A DNA stretch of 64,000 nucleotides from Shinella fusca (GCF_014203155.1 NZ_JACHIK010000007.1:62001-126000), one strand, 5' to 3'. Shown: positions 19,742 to 28,582, counted from the stretch's first letter. A program made the numbers and translations. The notes: generated from the sequence alone by a model not told the origin.

Positions 19742-20614
19742 ATGAACATTGCCGCGACCTTGAAAACCGACATCACGCCCGAAGGCGACGACTACTCGAC
19801 CGTCCGCCGGGTCATCGAGATGATCACGGAGGATTATCGCGAGCAGCCGGGGCTGGACGATATCGCCGGCCGGCTCGGCCAGTCGCCGACACAGCTCCAG
19901 AAGACCTTCACCCGCTGGGCCGGCCTCTCGCCGAAGGCCTTCCTGCAGGCCGTCACGCTCGACCATGCCAAGCGGCTCCTGCGCCAGGAGGAATTGCCGC
20001 TCCTGGAGACGAGTTTCGAGGTGGGGCTTTCCGGCCCCGGCCGCCTGCACGACCTCTTCGTCACGCACGAGGCCATGTCGCCCGGCGAATGGAAGGCGCG
20101 CGGGGCGGGCCTGACGATCCGCTACGGCCTGCACCCCTCGCCCTTCGGCGGCGCGCTCGTCATGATCACCGACCGCGGCCTTGCCGGCCTCGCCTTCACC
20201 GACGAGCCGGACGGCATGGATGCCTTCGAGGACATGGCCTCCCGCTGGCCGAACGCCCATTACGTCGAGGACGTCGAGGCGACCGCCGCCTATGCGGAAC
20301 GCATCTTCGATCCGAAGCGCTGGGACCCGAAGGCGCCCCTGCGTGTCGTGCTGATCGGCTCGGATTTTCAGGTCCGCGTCTGGGAGGCGCTGCTGCGCAT
20401 CCCCATGGGCTGCGCCGTCACCTATTCGTCCATCGCCGAAAAGCTCGGCCAGCCGACCGCCTCGCGCGCGGTGGGCGCGGCGGTCGGCCGCAACCCCATC
20501 TCCTTCGTCGTGCCCTGCCACCGCGCGCTCGGCAAGAGCGGCGCGCTGACCGGCTATCACTGGGGCCTCACGCGCAAGCGCGCGATGCTCGGCTGGGAAT
20601 CGGGCAAGGCCTGA
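19742..20614 (+). CDS. AraC-type HTH / O6-methylguanine-DNA methyltransferase fusion (Ada-like)
   Basis: A 290-aa bifunctional protein. An AraC-type helix-turn-helix region spans about residues 20-105. The C-terminal suicide methyltransferase carries the acceptor cysteine in ISFVVPCHRALGKSGALTGY (PCHR motif) and the preceding QVRVWEALLRIPMG. The zinc Cys4 domain of E. coli Ada (methylphosphotriester sensor) is absent, so it repairs O6-alkylguanine and may regulate, but cannot sense backbone methylation in the Ada manner. The ribosome site is ACAGGAGAAAACCG before ATG 19742. Confidence 0.92.
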   Translation: MNIAATLKTDITPEGDDYSTVRRVIEMITEDYREQPGLDDIAGRLGQSPTQLQKTFTRWAGLSPKAFLQAVTLDHAKRLLRQEELPLLETSFEVGLSGPGRLHDLFVTHEAMSPGEWKARGAGLTIRYGLHPSPFGGALVMITDRGLAGLAFTDEPDGMDAFEDMASRWPNAHYVEDVEATAAYAERIFDPKRWDPKAPLRVVLIGSDFQVRVWEALLRIPMGCAVTYSSIAEKLGQPTASRAVGAAVGRNPISFVVPCHRALGKSGALTGYHWGLTRKRAMLGWESGKA

Positions 20615-20628
20615 AAAGGAAAGGGCGG

Positions 20629-21591
20629 CTAGAACGTCGGTTGCCGGGGGGTATCGGCAATCCGTTGTTCGGCGTATTTCGATGGCGGCAACCCGACAAA
20701 ACGGGTGAAGGCCGTGCTGAAGGCGCTGGCGGAACCGTAGCCGACCTGCTCGGCTATCTCGTGCATTCCCGCGTTTCCTCGCCCGAGCAGGTTTTTGGCG
20801 AGAGCCATGCGCCATGAGGTCAGGTATTCGATCGGGGTAAGGCCCATCACGCGGCGGAACCGATGGAAGAAGGCCGAGCGGGAAAGCGCCGCCTCACGGG
20901 CCAGTTGCTCTACGGTCCACTCTTTCCCGGGGTCTTCATGCAACAGGCGGATGGCGGTCACCAGACGGCGGTCGCCCAGTCCCCGGAGAATTCCGCGCGG
21001 TGCGGTTTCGCCGACTGTAGAGCGCAGGGCTTCCAGCAATAGGACCTCCAGCAGGCGCGCCAGGATCATCTCCCGCGCGGGCCTCTCGGCGCGGGCTTCG
21101 TCGGTCAGAAGCTGAACGATGGACGAAAGTCTTTGATCGCCGCGGATATGCACGAGTTGCGGCATCAGCGAGACCAGCAACGTCGCGTCCGGCGATCCGA
21201 AGGTGAAGTGCCCGACGAGCAGCCGCGCGTTGACGGGGCCGCCTGGATTTCCGTGTCTGGTTTCTGCGGGAAGCATGGTGACGGTCAGCGGGTCGATACC
21301 TGTTTCGCTCTCTTTCTCAAGGCCCGACATGCTGAAGGAATAGGCTGCGGGAATAAGGACAAAATCTCCGCGCTGAAGAAGAAGCGCCTCGTTGCCCGAC
21401 ACCGCAAGACGCGAGGCCCCTTCCAGGATCACGCAATAAAACGGCTGCCCCGTTTCCGCGCGCTCGACGCGCCACGCGCCGGCGCCGCTGACGACCTTGG
21501 AATAGGGCGCGCCCGGCTGCAACAGGGCGACGATTTCTGCCAAGGGGTCGCTCAAAACGGTACTCTCGATAATAAATGCCGGATTTTCCAT
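20629..21591 (-). CDS. AraC family transcriptional regulator (cupin N-terminal domain)
   Basis: A 320-aa regulator. The N-terminal cupin-like sensor domain (about 1-190) contains GASRLAVSGNEALLLQRGDFVLIPAAY, matching the AraC-N/cupin_6 group. The C-terminal AraC DNA-binding domain spans about 220-310 with REAALSRSAFFHRFRRVMG and AEQVGYGSASAFSTAFTRFVG. It is divergent from the short-chain dehydrogenase at 21654 with 62 bases between, the usual layout for a regulator and its target. The pair looks less GC-biased than the neighbours. Confidence 0.92.
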   Translation of the reverse strand: MENPAFIIESTVLSDPLAEIVALLQPGAPYSKVVSGAGAWRVERAETGQPFYCVILEGASRLAVSGNEALLLQRGDFVLIPAAYSFSMSGLEKESETGIDPLTVTMLPAETRHGNPGGPVNARLLVGHFTFGSPDATLLVSLMPQLVHIRGDQRLSSIVQLLTDEARAERPAREMILARLLEVLLLEALRSTVGETAPRGILRGLGDRRLVTAIRLLHEDPGKEWTVEQLAREAALSRSAFFHRFRRVMGLTPIEYLTSWRMALAKNLLGRGNAGMHEIAEQVGYGSASAFSTAFTRFVGLPPSKYAEQRIADTPRQPTF

Positions 21592-21653
21592 TATGGAAGA
21601 TGCTGCCCGCCCCGTCTACCCTGACACGATCAATTCAGGCACGGGAAACGAAT

Positions 21654-22403
21654 ATGAAGTCTGTTTTCATCACCGGCTGCTCGTCCGGGTTCGGACGGGA
21701 CACCGCAAAATTCTTCCTCGAGAACGGCTGGAAAGTCGTGGCGGCGATGCGGACGCCCGATGAAGGCATCCTGCCGCGTTCGGAGAACCTGAAGATTGTC
21801 GCATTGGACGTGAAAAATCCCGAGAGCATCCGTAGGGCGATCGATGCGGCCGGTCCGATCGACGTGCTGGTGAACAACGCAGGCATCGGTTGGCTGAACG
21901 CAGCCGAAGGGACGTCCATCGAAACGATGCGCGATCTCTTCGAAACGAACACGTTCGGAACGATCGCGATGACCCGGGCGGTATTGCCTCAATTCAGAGA
22001 ACGCGGGGACGGGGTTGTTGTCAATGTCAGTTCAAGCGTGACGCTGAAGCCGCTACCGCTGCTCTCGATATACACCGCCAGCAAGGCGGCGGTGAACGCA
22101 TTCACGGAATCCGTCGCGTTGGAACTCGCACCATTCAATGTGCGTGTCCGGATTGTATTGCCGGGGCGCGCTCCGGACACGCGCTTCGGCGACACCGCCC
22201 GGTCCCGCGTGCAGCGCCAAGGCGGCTTTCCTGATGCCTATGCCTCGGTCGTCGCGGGCGTCTTCGCCGCATGGGAGCAGCAGCAGTACGCGGAATGCAC
22301 CCGATCGGCCGATGTCGTCGAGGCAATATGGCGTGCAGCAACCGATCCGTCATCGCCGATGCGCATACCCGCCGGCGCTGACGCCGTGGCTTTGTCTGCC
22401 TAA
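21654..22403 (+). CDS. Short-chain dehydrogenase/reductase (SDR)
   Basis: Classical NAD(P)-dependent oxidoreductase, 249 aa. The cofactor motif TGCSSGFG (TGxxxGxG) is at about residues 7-14. NNAGIG, the active-site Ser in VNVSSSV and YxxxK as YTASKAA are all present. It is related to the AraC-linked SDRs often annotated as oxidoreductases of unknown substrate. ATG 21654 begins MKSVFITGCSSG. It is likely controlled by the divergent AraC regulator. AT-richer codons suggest acquisition, an inference by eye. Confidence 0.9.
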   Translation: MKSVFITGCSSGFGRDTAKFFLENGWKVVAAMRTPDEGILPRSENLKIVALDVKNPESIRRAIDAAGPIDVLVNNAGIGWLNAAEGTSIETMRDLFETNTFGTIAMTRAVLPQFRERGDGVVVNVSSSVTLKPLPLLSIYTASKAAVNAFTESVALELAPFNVRVRIVLPGRAPDTRFGDTARSRVQRQGGFPDAYASVVAGVFAAWEQQQYAECTRSADVVEAIWRAATDPSSPMRIPAGADAVALSA

Positions 22404-22463
22404 CCGCAGCTTGTGGCCGGCTGGAGCGCTTGACCTTGCCGCGCCATCAAAAGCCGGCCTTCG

Positions 22464-23093
22464 TCATTTCGTGCCGTACATGCGGTCTCCCGCGTCCCCG
22501 AGGCCGGGCACGATATAGCCCTTCTCGTTGAGCTGGCGGTCGATGGAGGCGGTGTAGACCGGCACGTCCGGGTGATGGGCGCGGAAGCTCCTGATGCCTT
22601 CCGGCGCGGCGAGCAGGCAGAGGAAGCGGATGTTCGTCGCGCCGCGGCTCTTCAGCGTGTCGATGGCGGCGATGGCCGAATTGCCGGTCGCCAGCATCGG
22701 GTCGACGACGATGACGAGGCGCTCGGCGATGCTGTCGGGCGCCTTGAAGAAATATTCCACCGCCTCCAGCGTCTCGTGGTCGCGGTAGACGCCGATATGC
22801 GAGACGCGGGCCGACGGCACCAGCTCCAGCATGCCTTCGAGCAGGCCGTTGCCGGCGCGCAGGATCGAGGCGAAGACCAGCTTCTTGCCTTCGAGGACCG
22901 GCGCGTCGATCTCCTCCAGCGGCGTCTCGATGCGCGCGGTCGTCAATTCGAGATCGCGCGTCACCTCGTAGCAGAGGAGCGTGGAGATCTCGCGCAGCAG
23001 CCGGCGGAAGCTGCCCGTCGACGTCTCCTTCTTGCGCATGATGGTCAGCTTGTGCTGCACGAGCGGGTGATCGATGACTGTGACGCCGTCCAT
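22464..23093 (-). CDS. upp: Uracil phosphoribosyltransferase
   Basis: Pyrimidine-salvage enzyme of 209 aa converting uracil and PRPP to UMP. The PRPP loop [16 protein letters not shown] is intact, and the C-terminal uracil-binding region [13 protein letters not shown] is complete. ATG 23093 follows GGAAGG and gives [16 protein letters not shown], the usual N-terminus. A longer in-frame start at 23180 is rejected. It is separated from add by a palindromic repeat but lies on the same strand as deoB and add. Confidence 0.96.
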   Translation of the reverse strand: MDGVTVIDHPLVQHKLTIMRKKETSTGSFRRLLREISTLLCYEVTRDLELTTARIETPLEEIDAPVLEGKKLVFASILRAGNGLLEGMLELVPSARVSHIGVYRDHETLEAVEYFFKAPDSIAERLVIVVDPMLATGNSAIAAIDTLKSRGATNIRFLCLLAAPEGIRSFRAHHPDVPVYTASIDRQLNEKGYIVPGLGDAGDRMYGTK

Positions 23094-23186
23094 GGCCAAC
23101 CTTCCGGAACTGAGTAAACGCCTCTTTTTCCACGGAACGGCGGCCCCCCGCAAGTGAAGAGAGCCGCGCGCCGCCAACATCCCCAG

Positions 23187-23335
23187 CTAGGACCGATCGA
23201 CATTCAGCCCAATCCGGCCTGCAAATGGCGCTTTCCCGGGCTTCCGGTGCTCACGTACCGAAAGTACGCTGCGCTTCGGGTCCCGGAAAACCACCATTTT
23301 CGGCTCGGCCTGAGCTGAATGTCGATCGGTCCTAG
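23187..23335. repeat. MITE-like long palindromic element
   Basis: A 149-base element whose outermost 22 bases are perfect inverted copies (23187-23208 and 23314-23335), beginning CTAGGACCGATCGACATT and ending with the complement. Inner imperfect arms (AAATGGCGCTTTCCCGGG near 23223-23240 against its near-complement near 23281-23300) extend the fold, with a small GTAC hairpin at the centre. Both ends are CTAG, as for a short target-site duplication. No ORF is inside. The right end supplies the stop codon of add (23332-23334). Confidence 0.8.
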
Positions 23336-24300
23336 AGGGCGGAAAGCAGCCTCTGCCGCGTCGGCTCGTCGACGAAGGCCGCCTCGATGGCCGTCCGCGT
23401 CATGCCGAGGATCTCATCGTCGCTGAAGCCCATGAGCGTGGAGGCGACCTCGTATTCGCGGGCGAGCGAGGTGTGGAAGAAGGGCGGGTCGTCCGAATTG
23501 AGCGTGACGCGCACGCCCGCCGCATGGAGCGCCCTCAGGGGATGGCTCTCGAAATCGGTAAAGACCTTGAGCGCGACGTTCGAGCCGGGGCAGACCTCCA
23601 GCACCGTGCCCGCGTCCGCCAGCCGCTTCACGAGATCGCCGTCCTCGATGGCGCGCACGCCGTGGCTGATGCGCGAGGGGCGGACATGGTCGAGCGCGTC
23701 GCGCACGCTGAAGGCGCCGGAGAGCTCGCCGGCATGGATGGTGATGCCGAGGCCGGCGTCGCGGGCGATGTCGAAGGCCCGCGTGAAGTCGGCAACGCGG
23801 TGCATGCGCTCCTCGCCGGCAAGGTTGAAGCCGGTGACGAGCGGATGCGGCCGGCGCGCGGCATATTCGGCCGCCTTCACCACCCGCTCCGGGCCGAAAT
23901 GGCGGATGCCGACGATGAGAAGCCGCGTCTCGATGCCGGTCTTCGCCTTTGCCCGCTCCGCGCCCTCGGCAAGGCCGCGCACATAGGCGTCCGCGCCGAT
24001 GCCGACGGCATCGCCCTGGTCGGGCGAGACGATCAGCTCGCTGTAGATCGCGCCGGCTTCGGCGATTTCCGCAAGATAGGTCTCGGCGAGCAGCGCATAG
24101 TCCTCCTCCGTGCGGAAGAGGTTGGCGGTCGCGTCGTAGCTCTGAACGAAGCTGGTGAAGTCGTGCCAGGCATATTCGCCGTTCCGGATGAAGGCGGAGG
24201 TGTCGACGCCGTAGCGCGCCGCCTGCGCCAGCGCGAGGGCCGGCGGCGTCGCGCCCTCGATATGGCAGTGCAGCTCGGCCTTGGGCATGGTTTTCGTCAC
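23332..24300 (-). CDS. add: Adenosine deaminase
   Basis: Zinc-dependent purine-salvage enzyme of 322 aa converting adenosine to inosine. It shows the metal motif ELHCHIEG near the N-terminus, the catalytic HAGE (TIHAGELSG), SRISHGVRA and the second metal Asp in [10 protein letters not shown]. The start is GTG 24300 behind GGAAGGAGC, overlapping the deoB stop by four bases (GTGA). The TAG stop lies inside the palindromic repeat at 23187-23335, so the C-terminus may have been slightly shortened by that insertion. Confidence 0.95.
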   Translation of the reverse strand: MTKTMPKAELHCHIEGATPPALALAQAARYGVDTSAFIRNGEYAWHDFTSFVQSYDATANLFRTEEDYALLAETYLAEIAEAGAIYSELIVSPDQGDAVGIGADAYVRGLAEGAERAKAKTGIETRLLIVGIRHFGPERVVKAAEYAARRPHPLVTGFNLAGEERMHRVADFTRAFDIARDAGLGITIHAGELSGAFSVRDALDHVRPSRISHGVRAIEDGDLVKRLADAGTVLEVCPGSNVALKVFTDFESHPLRALHAAGVRVTLNSDDPPFFHTSLAREYEVASTLMGFSDDEILGMTRTAIEAAFVDEPTRQRLLSAL

Positions 24301-25526
24301 AGGAAGCTCCTTCCGTGCGGGCCCGGCGCAATGCCGAGATGGCGGGCGACGGTCTCGCCGATATCGGCGAAGGTGGTGCGGGTCTCGATGAGGCGCGAGC
24401 GGATGCCGGGCCCGAAGCTCATGATCGGCACGCGCTCGCGCGTATGGTCGGTGCCGCGCCAGGTGGGATCGCAGCCGTGGTCGGCGGTAAAGATGACGAT
24501 GTCGCCGGGCTTCAGCTTGCGGTCCACTTCCGGCAGGCGCCGGTCGAAGGCTTCGAGCGCCGCGGCATAGCCGGGGACATCGCGGCGGTGGCCGTAGAGC
24601 ATGTCGAAATCGACGAAATTGGTGAAGACGAGGTCGCCGTCCTTCGCCTCGTCCATCACGCGCAGCGTCGCGTCGAAGAGCGCCAGGTTGCCGTTCGCCT
24701 TGGTGAGCGTGCCGATGCCCTGGTGGGCGAAGATGTCGCCGATCTTGCCGACGGCATGCACCGTGCGGCCGGCTTCCGTCAGCCGGTCGAGGAGGGTCGG
24801 CTCGGGCGGCAGCACGGAATAGTCGCGCCGGTTGCCGGTACGCTCGAAGGTCTGCGGCGTCTCGCCGAGGAAGGGCCGCGCGATAACCCGGCCGATGCGC
24901 CCGCCGGGCCGCTCGTCGAGGATTTTCCGCACCGTCTCGCAGAAGGAAAGCAGCCGGTCGAGGCCGAAATGGGTCTCATGCGCGGCGATCTGGAAGACCG
25001 AATCGGAGGAGGTGTAGCAGATCGGCTTTCCGGTGCGGATATGCTCCAGCCCGTGGCGGGCGATGATGTCCGTACCCGAGGCGTGGCAATTGCCGAGGAT
25101 GCCGGGCACGTTGCCCTGCCTTGCGATCGCCTCCACCAGCTCGGGCTCGAAGGCGTCGCCCTCGGCGGGAAAATAGCCCCAGTCGAAGGTGACGGGCGTT
25201 CCGGCGATCTCCCAGTGGCCGGACGGGGTGTCCTTGCCGTTGGAGACCTCGCTTGCCGCCCCATGATAGCCGAAGACGCGCTGCGGCACGTCCATGCCGG
25301 GCGGGAAGCGGCCGGTGGCGGCGCGCGCGGCGTGCAGCAGGCCGAGGGCCGACATGTTGGGCAGTTTCAGCGGCCCTTGCCGGAGGCCGGGCCGATCGGC
25401 GGCGCCCGCCGCGCAGAATTCCGCGATATGGCCGAGCGTATCGGCGCCGAGATCGCCGAAGGCCGCCGCATCCGGCCCACCGCCGATGCCGAAGGAATCG
25501 AGAACGAAGAGAAAGGCCCGCGCCAT
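24297..25526 (-). CDS. deoB: Phosphopentomutase
   Basis: Mn-dependent alkaline-phosphatase-superfamily enzyme, 409 aa, interconverting (deoxy)ribose-1-phosphate and -5-phosphate in nucleoside catabolism. The N-terminal metal site is [29 protein letters not shown] contains the phosphorylated Thr. The C-terminal metal site is [19 protein letters not shown]. Length and motifs match DeoB. It is translationally coupled to add (GTGA overlap). Confidence 0.97.
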   Translation of the reverse strand: MARAFLFVLDSFGIGGGPDAAAFGDLGADTLGHIAEFCAAGAADRPGLRQGPLKLPNMSALGLLHAARAATGRFPPGMDVPQRVFGYHGAASEVSNGKDTPSGHWEIAGTPVTFDWGYFPAEGDAFEPELVEAIARQGNVPGILGNCHASGTDIIARHGLEHIRTGKPICYTSSDSVFQIAAHETHFGLDRLLSFCETVRKILDERPGGRIGRVIARPFLGETPQTFERTGNRRDYSVLPPEPTLLDRLTEAGRTVHAVGKIGDIFAHQGIGTLTKANGNLALFDATLRVMDEAKDGDLVFTNFVDFDMLYGHRRDVPGYAAALEAFDRRLPEVDRKLKPGDIVIFTADHGCDPTWRGTDHTRERVPIMSFGPGIRSRLIETRTTFADIGETVARHLGIAPGPHGRSFL

Positions 25527-25614
25527 GGATCACCTGTCGTCAGTCCGCATCCGCGTGACATCGCACAGGCCCTGCGAAGGGTTCAAGGAAAATCGCCGCG
25601 CCGGCCGGTCGGCC

Positions 25615-26217
25615 TCAGCAGCCGCTGCAGGCGATCGCGTCGCCGACGCGCTGGCGGAAATAGCTCGTCTTGGAAAGGTTGACCTCGTTGATCTGCGAGC
25701 TGAGGCCCGGCGCCATCAGGAGGATGGAATGGGGAACGACCAGCTCCGTGCGCACGATGAAGGTGCTCTTGGCGTCCATGTTCGACGGCAGCGTGACGGC
25801 GTCGCCCGAGCCGTAGGGCTTGCCGGCCTTCTGGTCGCGGGACCAGGCGACCGTCGCCTTGCCGTCGGCATCCACCGCGATGCCGGTGATCTTGAGCGAG
25901 TAGCCGGTGATCGCATAGGGCGCGAGCACGTTCTTCACGACGTCCTTCATTGTGTCCAGCGTCGCCGCCGTCGTCGTCTTGCTCTGCGTCAGGAGGTCGG
26001 AGACGGTGCTTGCCGCCCGGCTGACCTTGCGCGATGTGGCGACGGCGACGGAAATCTCGAAGGCGCCGATATAGGCCATGATGAGAATCGGCGCGACGAT
26101 GGCGAACTCGATGGCGCCGACGCCGCGGCGGTCGTCGACGAAGCGGCGAAGCCGCAGGAGAAGGCCGCCGCCAGGCAGCGTCTTTCCGGTCCGTCCGGTT
26201 TCGGCAGGAGCGCCCAT
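25615..26217 (-). CDS. TadE/TadG-type minor pilin (pilus assembly protein)
   Basis: A 200-aa protein. A basic N-terminal stretch leads to the TadE-like segment RRGVGAIEFAIVAPILIMAY at about residues 35-54, a hydrophobic helix with the conserved Glu that resembles Flp/TadE prepilins. The rest is periplasmic and includes a C-terminal Cys pair (ACSGC). Its start (ATG 26217) overlaps the stop of the previous gene (TGATG), so the two are co-translated. It belongs to the Tad locus around it but lies on the opposite strand from the main operon. Confidence 0.85.
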   Translation of the reverse strand: MGAPAETGRTGKTLPGGGLLLRLRRFVDDRRGVGAIEFAIVAPILIMAYIGAFEISVAVATSRKVSRAASTVSDLLTQSKTTTAATLDTMKDVVKNVLAPYAITGYSLKITGIAVDADGKATVAWSRDQKAGKPYGSGDAVTLPSNMDAKSTFIVRTELVVPHSILLMAPGLSSQINEVNLSKTSYFRQRVGDAIACSGC

Positions 26218-26807
26218 CACTGGTAATCCTCGTTCTGGACGACGGCCGTCGCGACCATCAGGTAGTTCTGCCGGGAGCCGTCCGCGGAGCGGACGCTGGA
26301 GAGCATGGGGCGCACGAGGTCCGTCACCACGTCCCAGCGATAATAGGCGCGCACGATGTTGATCGTCTTCTTGCCGCCGGGCTCGAACTTGAACGACGTG
26401 GTGTCGAGGTCGCCGTCGGTGATGGGAACGGCCTTCGGGATCTGCGCATAGGAAGAGAAGCTGCGCACGTCGATCCACAGCTTGTCGGGTTTGGCCGCCT
26501 CCGTCGCCGAGCAGGGCATCAGGATCTTGATCTCCTCGCAGAAGGCCTTGCGGAAATCCTCCTTGGACATGGTGGAGGTGATCGCGCCGGTGCGGATCTT
26601 GCGCGCCATGGTGTCGGTGGCGTTCGCCAGGAGCTGCTCGCCGGTGAAGGCCACGAAGGTCTCGATGGAGGCGAAGACCATGATGAAGAAAGGCAGCGCA
26701 AGAAGCGCGAACTCGATGGCCGCCGAACCGTCGCGGCGGGCGAGGAAACGCTCGCGCAGGTCCTTCATAGGCCGGCGGCGAGGAATTGCGTCATGACCGA
26801 GCGACAT
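26217..26807 (-). CDS. TadE-like pilus assembly protein
   Basis: A 196-aa protein with the TadE-like signature RRDGSAAIEFALLALPFFIM followed by a periplasmic domain. The only pair of cysteines (in AFCEEIKILMPCS) may form a disulfide. The start at 26807 is preceded by GGAATGGATCGCG; ATG 26768 (MKDLRERF) is an alternative closer to the usual family N-terminus. It is coupled to the second TadE-like gene downstream (TGATG). Together they would be minor pilins or assembly factors of the Flp pilus. Confidence 0.84.
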   Translation of the reverse strand: MSLGHDAIPRRRPMKDLRERFLARRDGSAAIEFALLALPFFIMVFASIETFVAFTGEQLLANATDTMARKIRTGAITSTMSKEDFRKAFCEEIKILMPCSATEAAKPDKLWIDVRSFSSYAQIPKAVPITDGDLDTTSFKFEPGGKKTINIVRAYYRWDVVTDLVRPMLSSVRSADGSRQNYLMVATAVVQNEDYQ

Positions 26808-26929
26808 CGCGATCCATTCCCAAATGCTGGATATGGCGAGATTAGCCGGCAGACCCTTTACATTTCGTGTGCAAGGCAAGGAGGAATTGAACGGTTTCCC
26901 GCATCCGGACGCCGAATGCGGGACGGGCC

Positions 26930-27343
26930 TCAACCGCCGTTGGCGGTCTTGCTGGCATGGACCTCGCAATTCGGCGTGCAGGACAGCACAGAGCGGTCCG
27001 TCTGGCGGAAGACGCGTACCGTGTTGCCCTCGTCGATGGAGACGAGGACGCGCTCGTCGACGATGGCATTGCCGTCGGCATCGAGCAGGACGAGGTTGGT
27101 GGTGCCGAAGTTACGGCCGGTCAGCACGATGGTGTGCGCATCGGCCACCGTCGCGTCGGCGACCTCGGCATTGCCGACGATCACCTTGCTGACCGGACGG
27201 TCGAGCCTGAGGACGCGCGCATGGTCCATATAGACGCGCATGAACTGTTCCTCGGCGAAGGCCGTGCCCGTTGCCGAAAGGAGGGCAAGTGCGGCTGTCG
27301 CAAGCGTTGCTGCCCCAGCAGCGAATGTCCAGTGGCGTCCCAT
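26930..27343 (-). CDS. Orphan CpaC N-terminal-domain protein (pilus/flagellar N-domain)
   Basis: A 137-aa exported protein. The signal peptide covers about residues 1-30 (ending TGTAFAEE). The rest resembles the short N-terminal domain of the CpaC/RcpA secretins: VLRLDRPVSKVIVGNAEVAD, then VLTGRNFGTTNLVLLDADGN. The same pattern occurs in CpaC at 29409 (LGLNKALVIDLPSDAHDILV ... GKEVGQTNIFVFGPNGEEI), but here no secretin channel follows. The C-terminal extension has two cysteines (SCTPNCEV). It may modulate pore assembly. It lies upstream of the two TadE-like genes. Confidence 0.8.
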   Translation of the reverse strand: MGRHWTFAAGAATLATAALALLSATGTAFAEEQFMRVYMDHARVLRLDRPVSKVIVGNAEVADATVADAHTIVLTGRNFGTTNLVLLDADGNAIVDERVLVSIDEGNTVRVFRQTDRSVLSCTPNCEVHASKTANGG

Positions 27344-27665
27344 AAACAGTCATCCCGACAATGAATTGCCGCTAGCATCGCCGGGAATGGTGAATGAAGG
27401 TTTAAGGCAGGGGATCGTATTCCCGTTTCAACCCTGACGCTTATTGCAGGCCAAAAGCCTGGCTATACGCAAAAGCCGCAAAAAACGGGCCGATAAGGCC
27501 GAATTGACCGGATGGTAACCATAAATCCGGCCTCTGTCGGTTAGGGTTCCATTAACTGACTTCTTTAAGCCGATGGAAATGGCCTGCCTGTAGGTTGCAA
27601 CCATCCGAACAACGGAAACAGTTGGCGGACGTGCTGAACCAACATCGTGGAGCTAGGAGAATACC
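27344..27665. promoter_or_regulatory. Intergenic control region of pilA and the orphan CpaC N-domain gene
   Basis: A 322-base gene-free stretch between divergent genes. I see GTAACCAT at 27516-27523, one mismatch from the CtrA half site TTAACCAT, and a TTAA-N9-TTAA arrangement at 27552-27568, which is near but not equal to the CtrA TTAA-N7-TTAA site. The pilA ribosome site AGCTAGGAGAATACC ends it. No clear sigma-70 boxes are recognised. CtrA control of pilA is established in Caulobacter; here it is inference. Confidence 0.4.
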
Positions 27666-27851
27666 ATGACCAAGATTTTCGCTCGCCTTATGAAGGACGA
27701 GTCTGGCGCAACCGCCATCGAATACGGCCTGATCGCCGCCCTGATTTCCGTCGCCCTCATCACCGGCGCCACCGCACTCGGCGGCTCGCTGAACAACACG
27801 TTCATGAGCCTCAAGGACAAGATGCAGGCTACCGAGGGTGCATATGACTAA
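27666..27851 (+). CDS. pilA: Flp/Fap-type pilin PilA
   Basis: Major pilin of the Tad pilus, 61 aa. The basic leader MTKIFARLMKDESG ends at the prepilin cleavage site before ATAIEYGLIAALISVALITG, which has the conserved Glu and Tyr of Flp pilins. The C-terminal part (LNNTFMSLKDKMQATEGAYD) is short, as in Flp pilins. CpaA, encoded next, should cleave it after the glycine. A strong ribosome site (AGGAG) precedes it and a hairpin follows, consistent with high expression. Confidence 0.96.
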   Translation: MTKIFARLMKDESGATAIEYGLIAALISVALITGATALGGSLNNTFMSLKDKMQATEGAYD

Positions 27852-27881
27852 TAGCTAGGCAACTAGCTAGTCAGCATTTGG

Positions 27882-27910
27882 AAAGCCGCCTGAAGGCGGC
27901 TTTCTGTCTT
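27882..27910 (+). terminator. Hairpin between pilA and cpaA
   Basis: A 9-bp stem, AAAGCCGCC / GGCGGCTTT, with loop TGAA is followed by CTGTCTTT. It probably terminates much of the pilA transcript, so pilin is made in excess over the assembly machinery. Confidence 0.75.
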
Positions 27911-27970
27911 TCGCGCATTATCCATTCCGAAACCGATCAGGCGCATCATCTTGGAAAGCAGGAGACTGCC

Positions 27971-28477
27971 GTGACTCAGGCCATCATCTTCGTGGTTTTC
28001 CCGCTGTGCCTTGCCCTTGCGGCCTGCTCCGATTTCCTGACAATGCTGATTCCCAACCGGGTCTCGGCGATCCTCATCGCCTCTTTCCTCGTCGTCGCGC
28101 CGCTCGCGGGCCTCGGCCTCACGGAGATCGCGATGCACCTTGCGGCGGGGGCTGCGGTCTTTGCGGCCTGCTTTGCGCTGTTCGCCATCAACGCCATGGG
28201 CGGCGGCGATGCGAAGCTCCTGACGGCGAGCGCCGTCTGGTTCGGCCTCACCTTCTCGCTGGTCGAGTTCCTGATCTACGTGTCCTTCTTCGGCGGCCTC
28301 TTGACGCTCGCCATCCTGTCGCTGCGCTCGCACACGAACACGATCCTGGCGAGCGGCCTGCCGGTTCCCCAGCATCTGCTGACCGCCAAGAAGGTGCCCT
28401 ACGGCATCGCCATCGGCGTTGCGGCCTTTGCGGCCTATCCGTCCTCGCCGCTGATGCTCGCCGTCCTCGGCGGCTGA
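27971..28477 (+). CDS. cpaA: Prepilin peptidase CpaA
   Basis: Membrane aspartyl peptidase (A24) of 168 aa that removes the pilin leader. The first catalytic Asp is in AACSDFLTMLIPN and the second in the GGGD motif INAMGGGDAKLL. Several hydrophobic helices span the chain, and no N-methylation cysteine domain is present, as for CpaA. It starts at GTG 27971 behind AGGAGACTGCC; upstream in-frame ATG 27878 lies inside the hairpin and is rejected. Confidence 0.93.
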   Translation: MTQAIIFVVFPLCLALAACSDFLTMLIPNRVSAILIASFLVVAPLAGLGLTEIAMHLAAGAAVFAACFALFAINAMGGGDAKLLTASAVWFGLTFSLVEFLIYVSFFGGLLTLAILSLRSHTNTILASGLPVPQHLLTAKKVPYGIAIGVAAFAAYPSSPLMLAVLGG

Positions 28478-28490
28478 CGTCAACCGGGCG

Positions 28491-28522
28491 TTAACCATAG
28501 CCGTAAGGCGCTTATTAACCAT
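28491..28522 (+). promoter_or_regulatory. Two CtrA-like half sites upstream of cpaB
   Basis: TTAACCAT occurs twice, at 28491-28498 and 28515-28522, 24 bases apart in the same orientation, 60-90 bases before cpaB. TTAACCAT is the CtrA half-site known from Caulobacter and other Alphaproteobacteria. The exact duplication in a 105-base gap of a GC-rich genome is unlikely to be chance. Cell-cycle control of the cpa genes is inferred. Confidence 0.55.
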
Positions 28523-28582
28523 AATTACACCATTGCCGGTCAATCTGGGCGGATAGGAGACTCCGCAGCTCAGGGAAACCAC

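Noticed and set aside
27552-27568. Full CtrA site TTAA-N7-TTAA upstream of pilA
   Set aside because: The spacer is nine bases, not seven; it is mentioned only as weak support.
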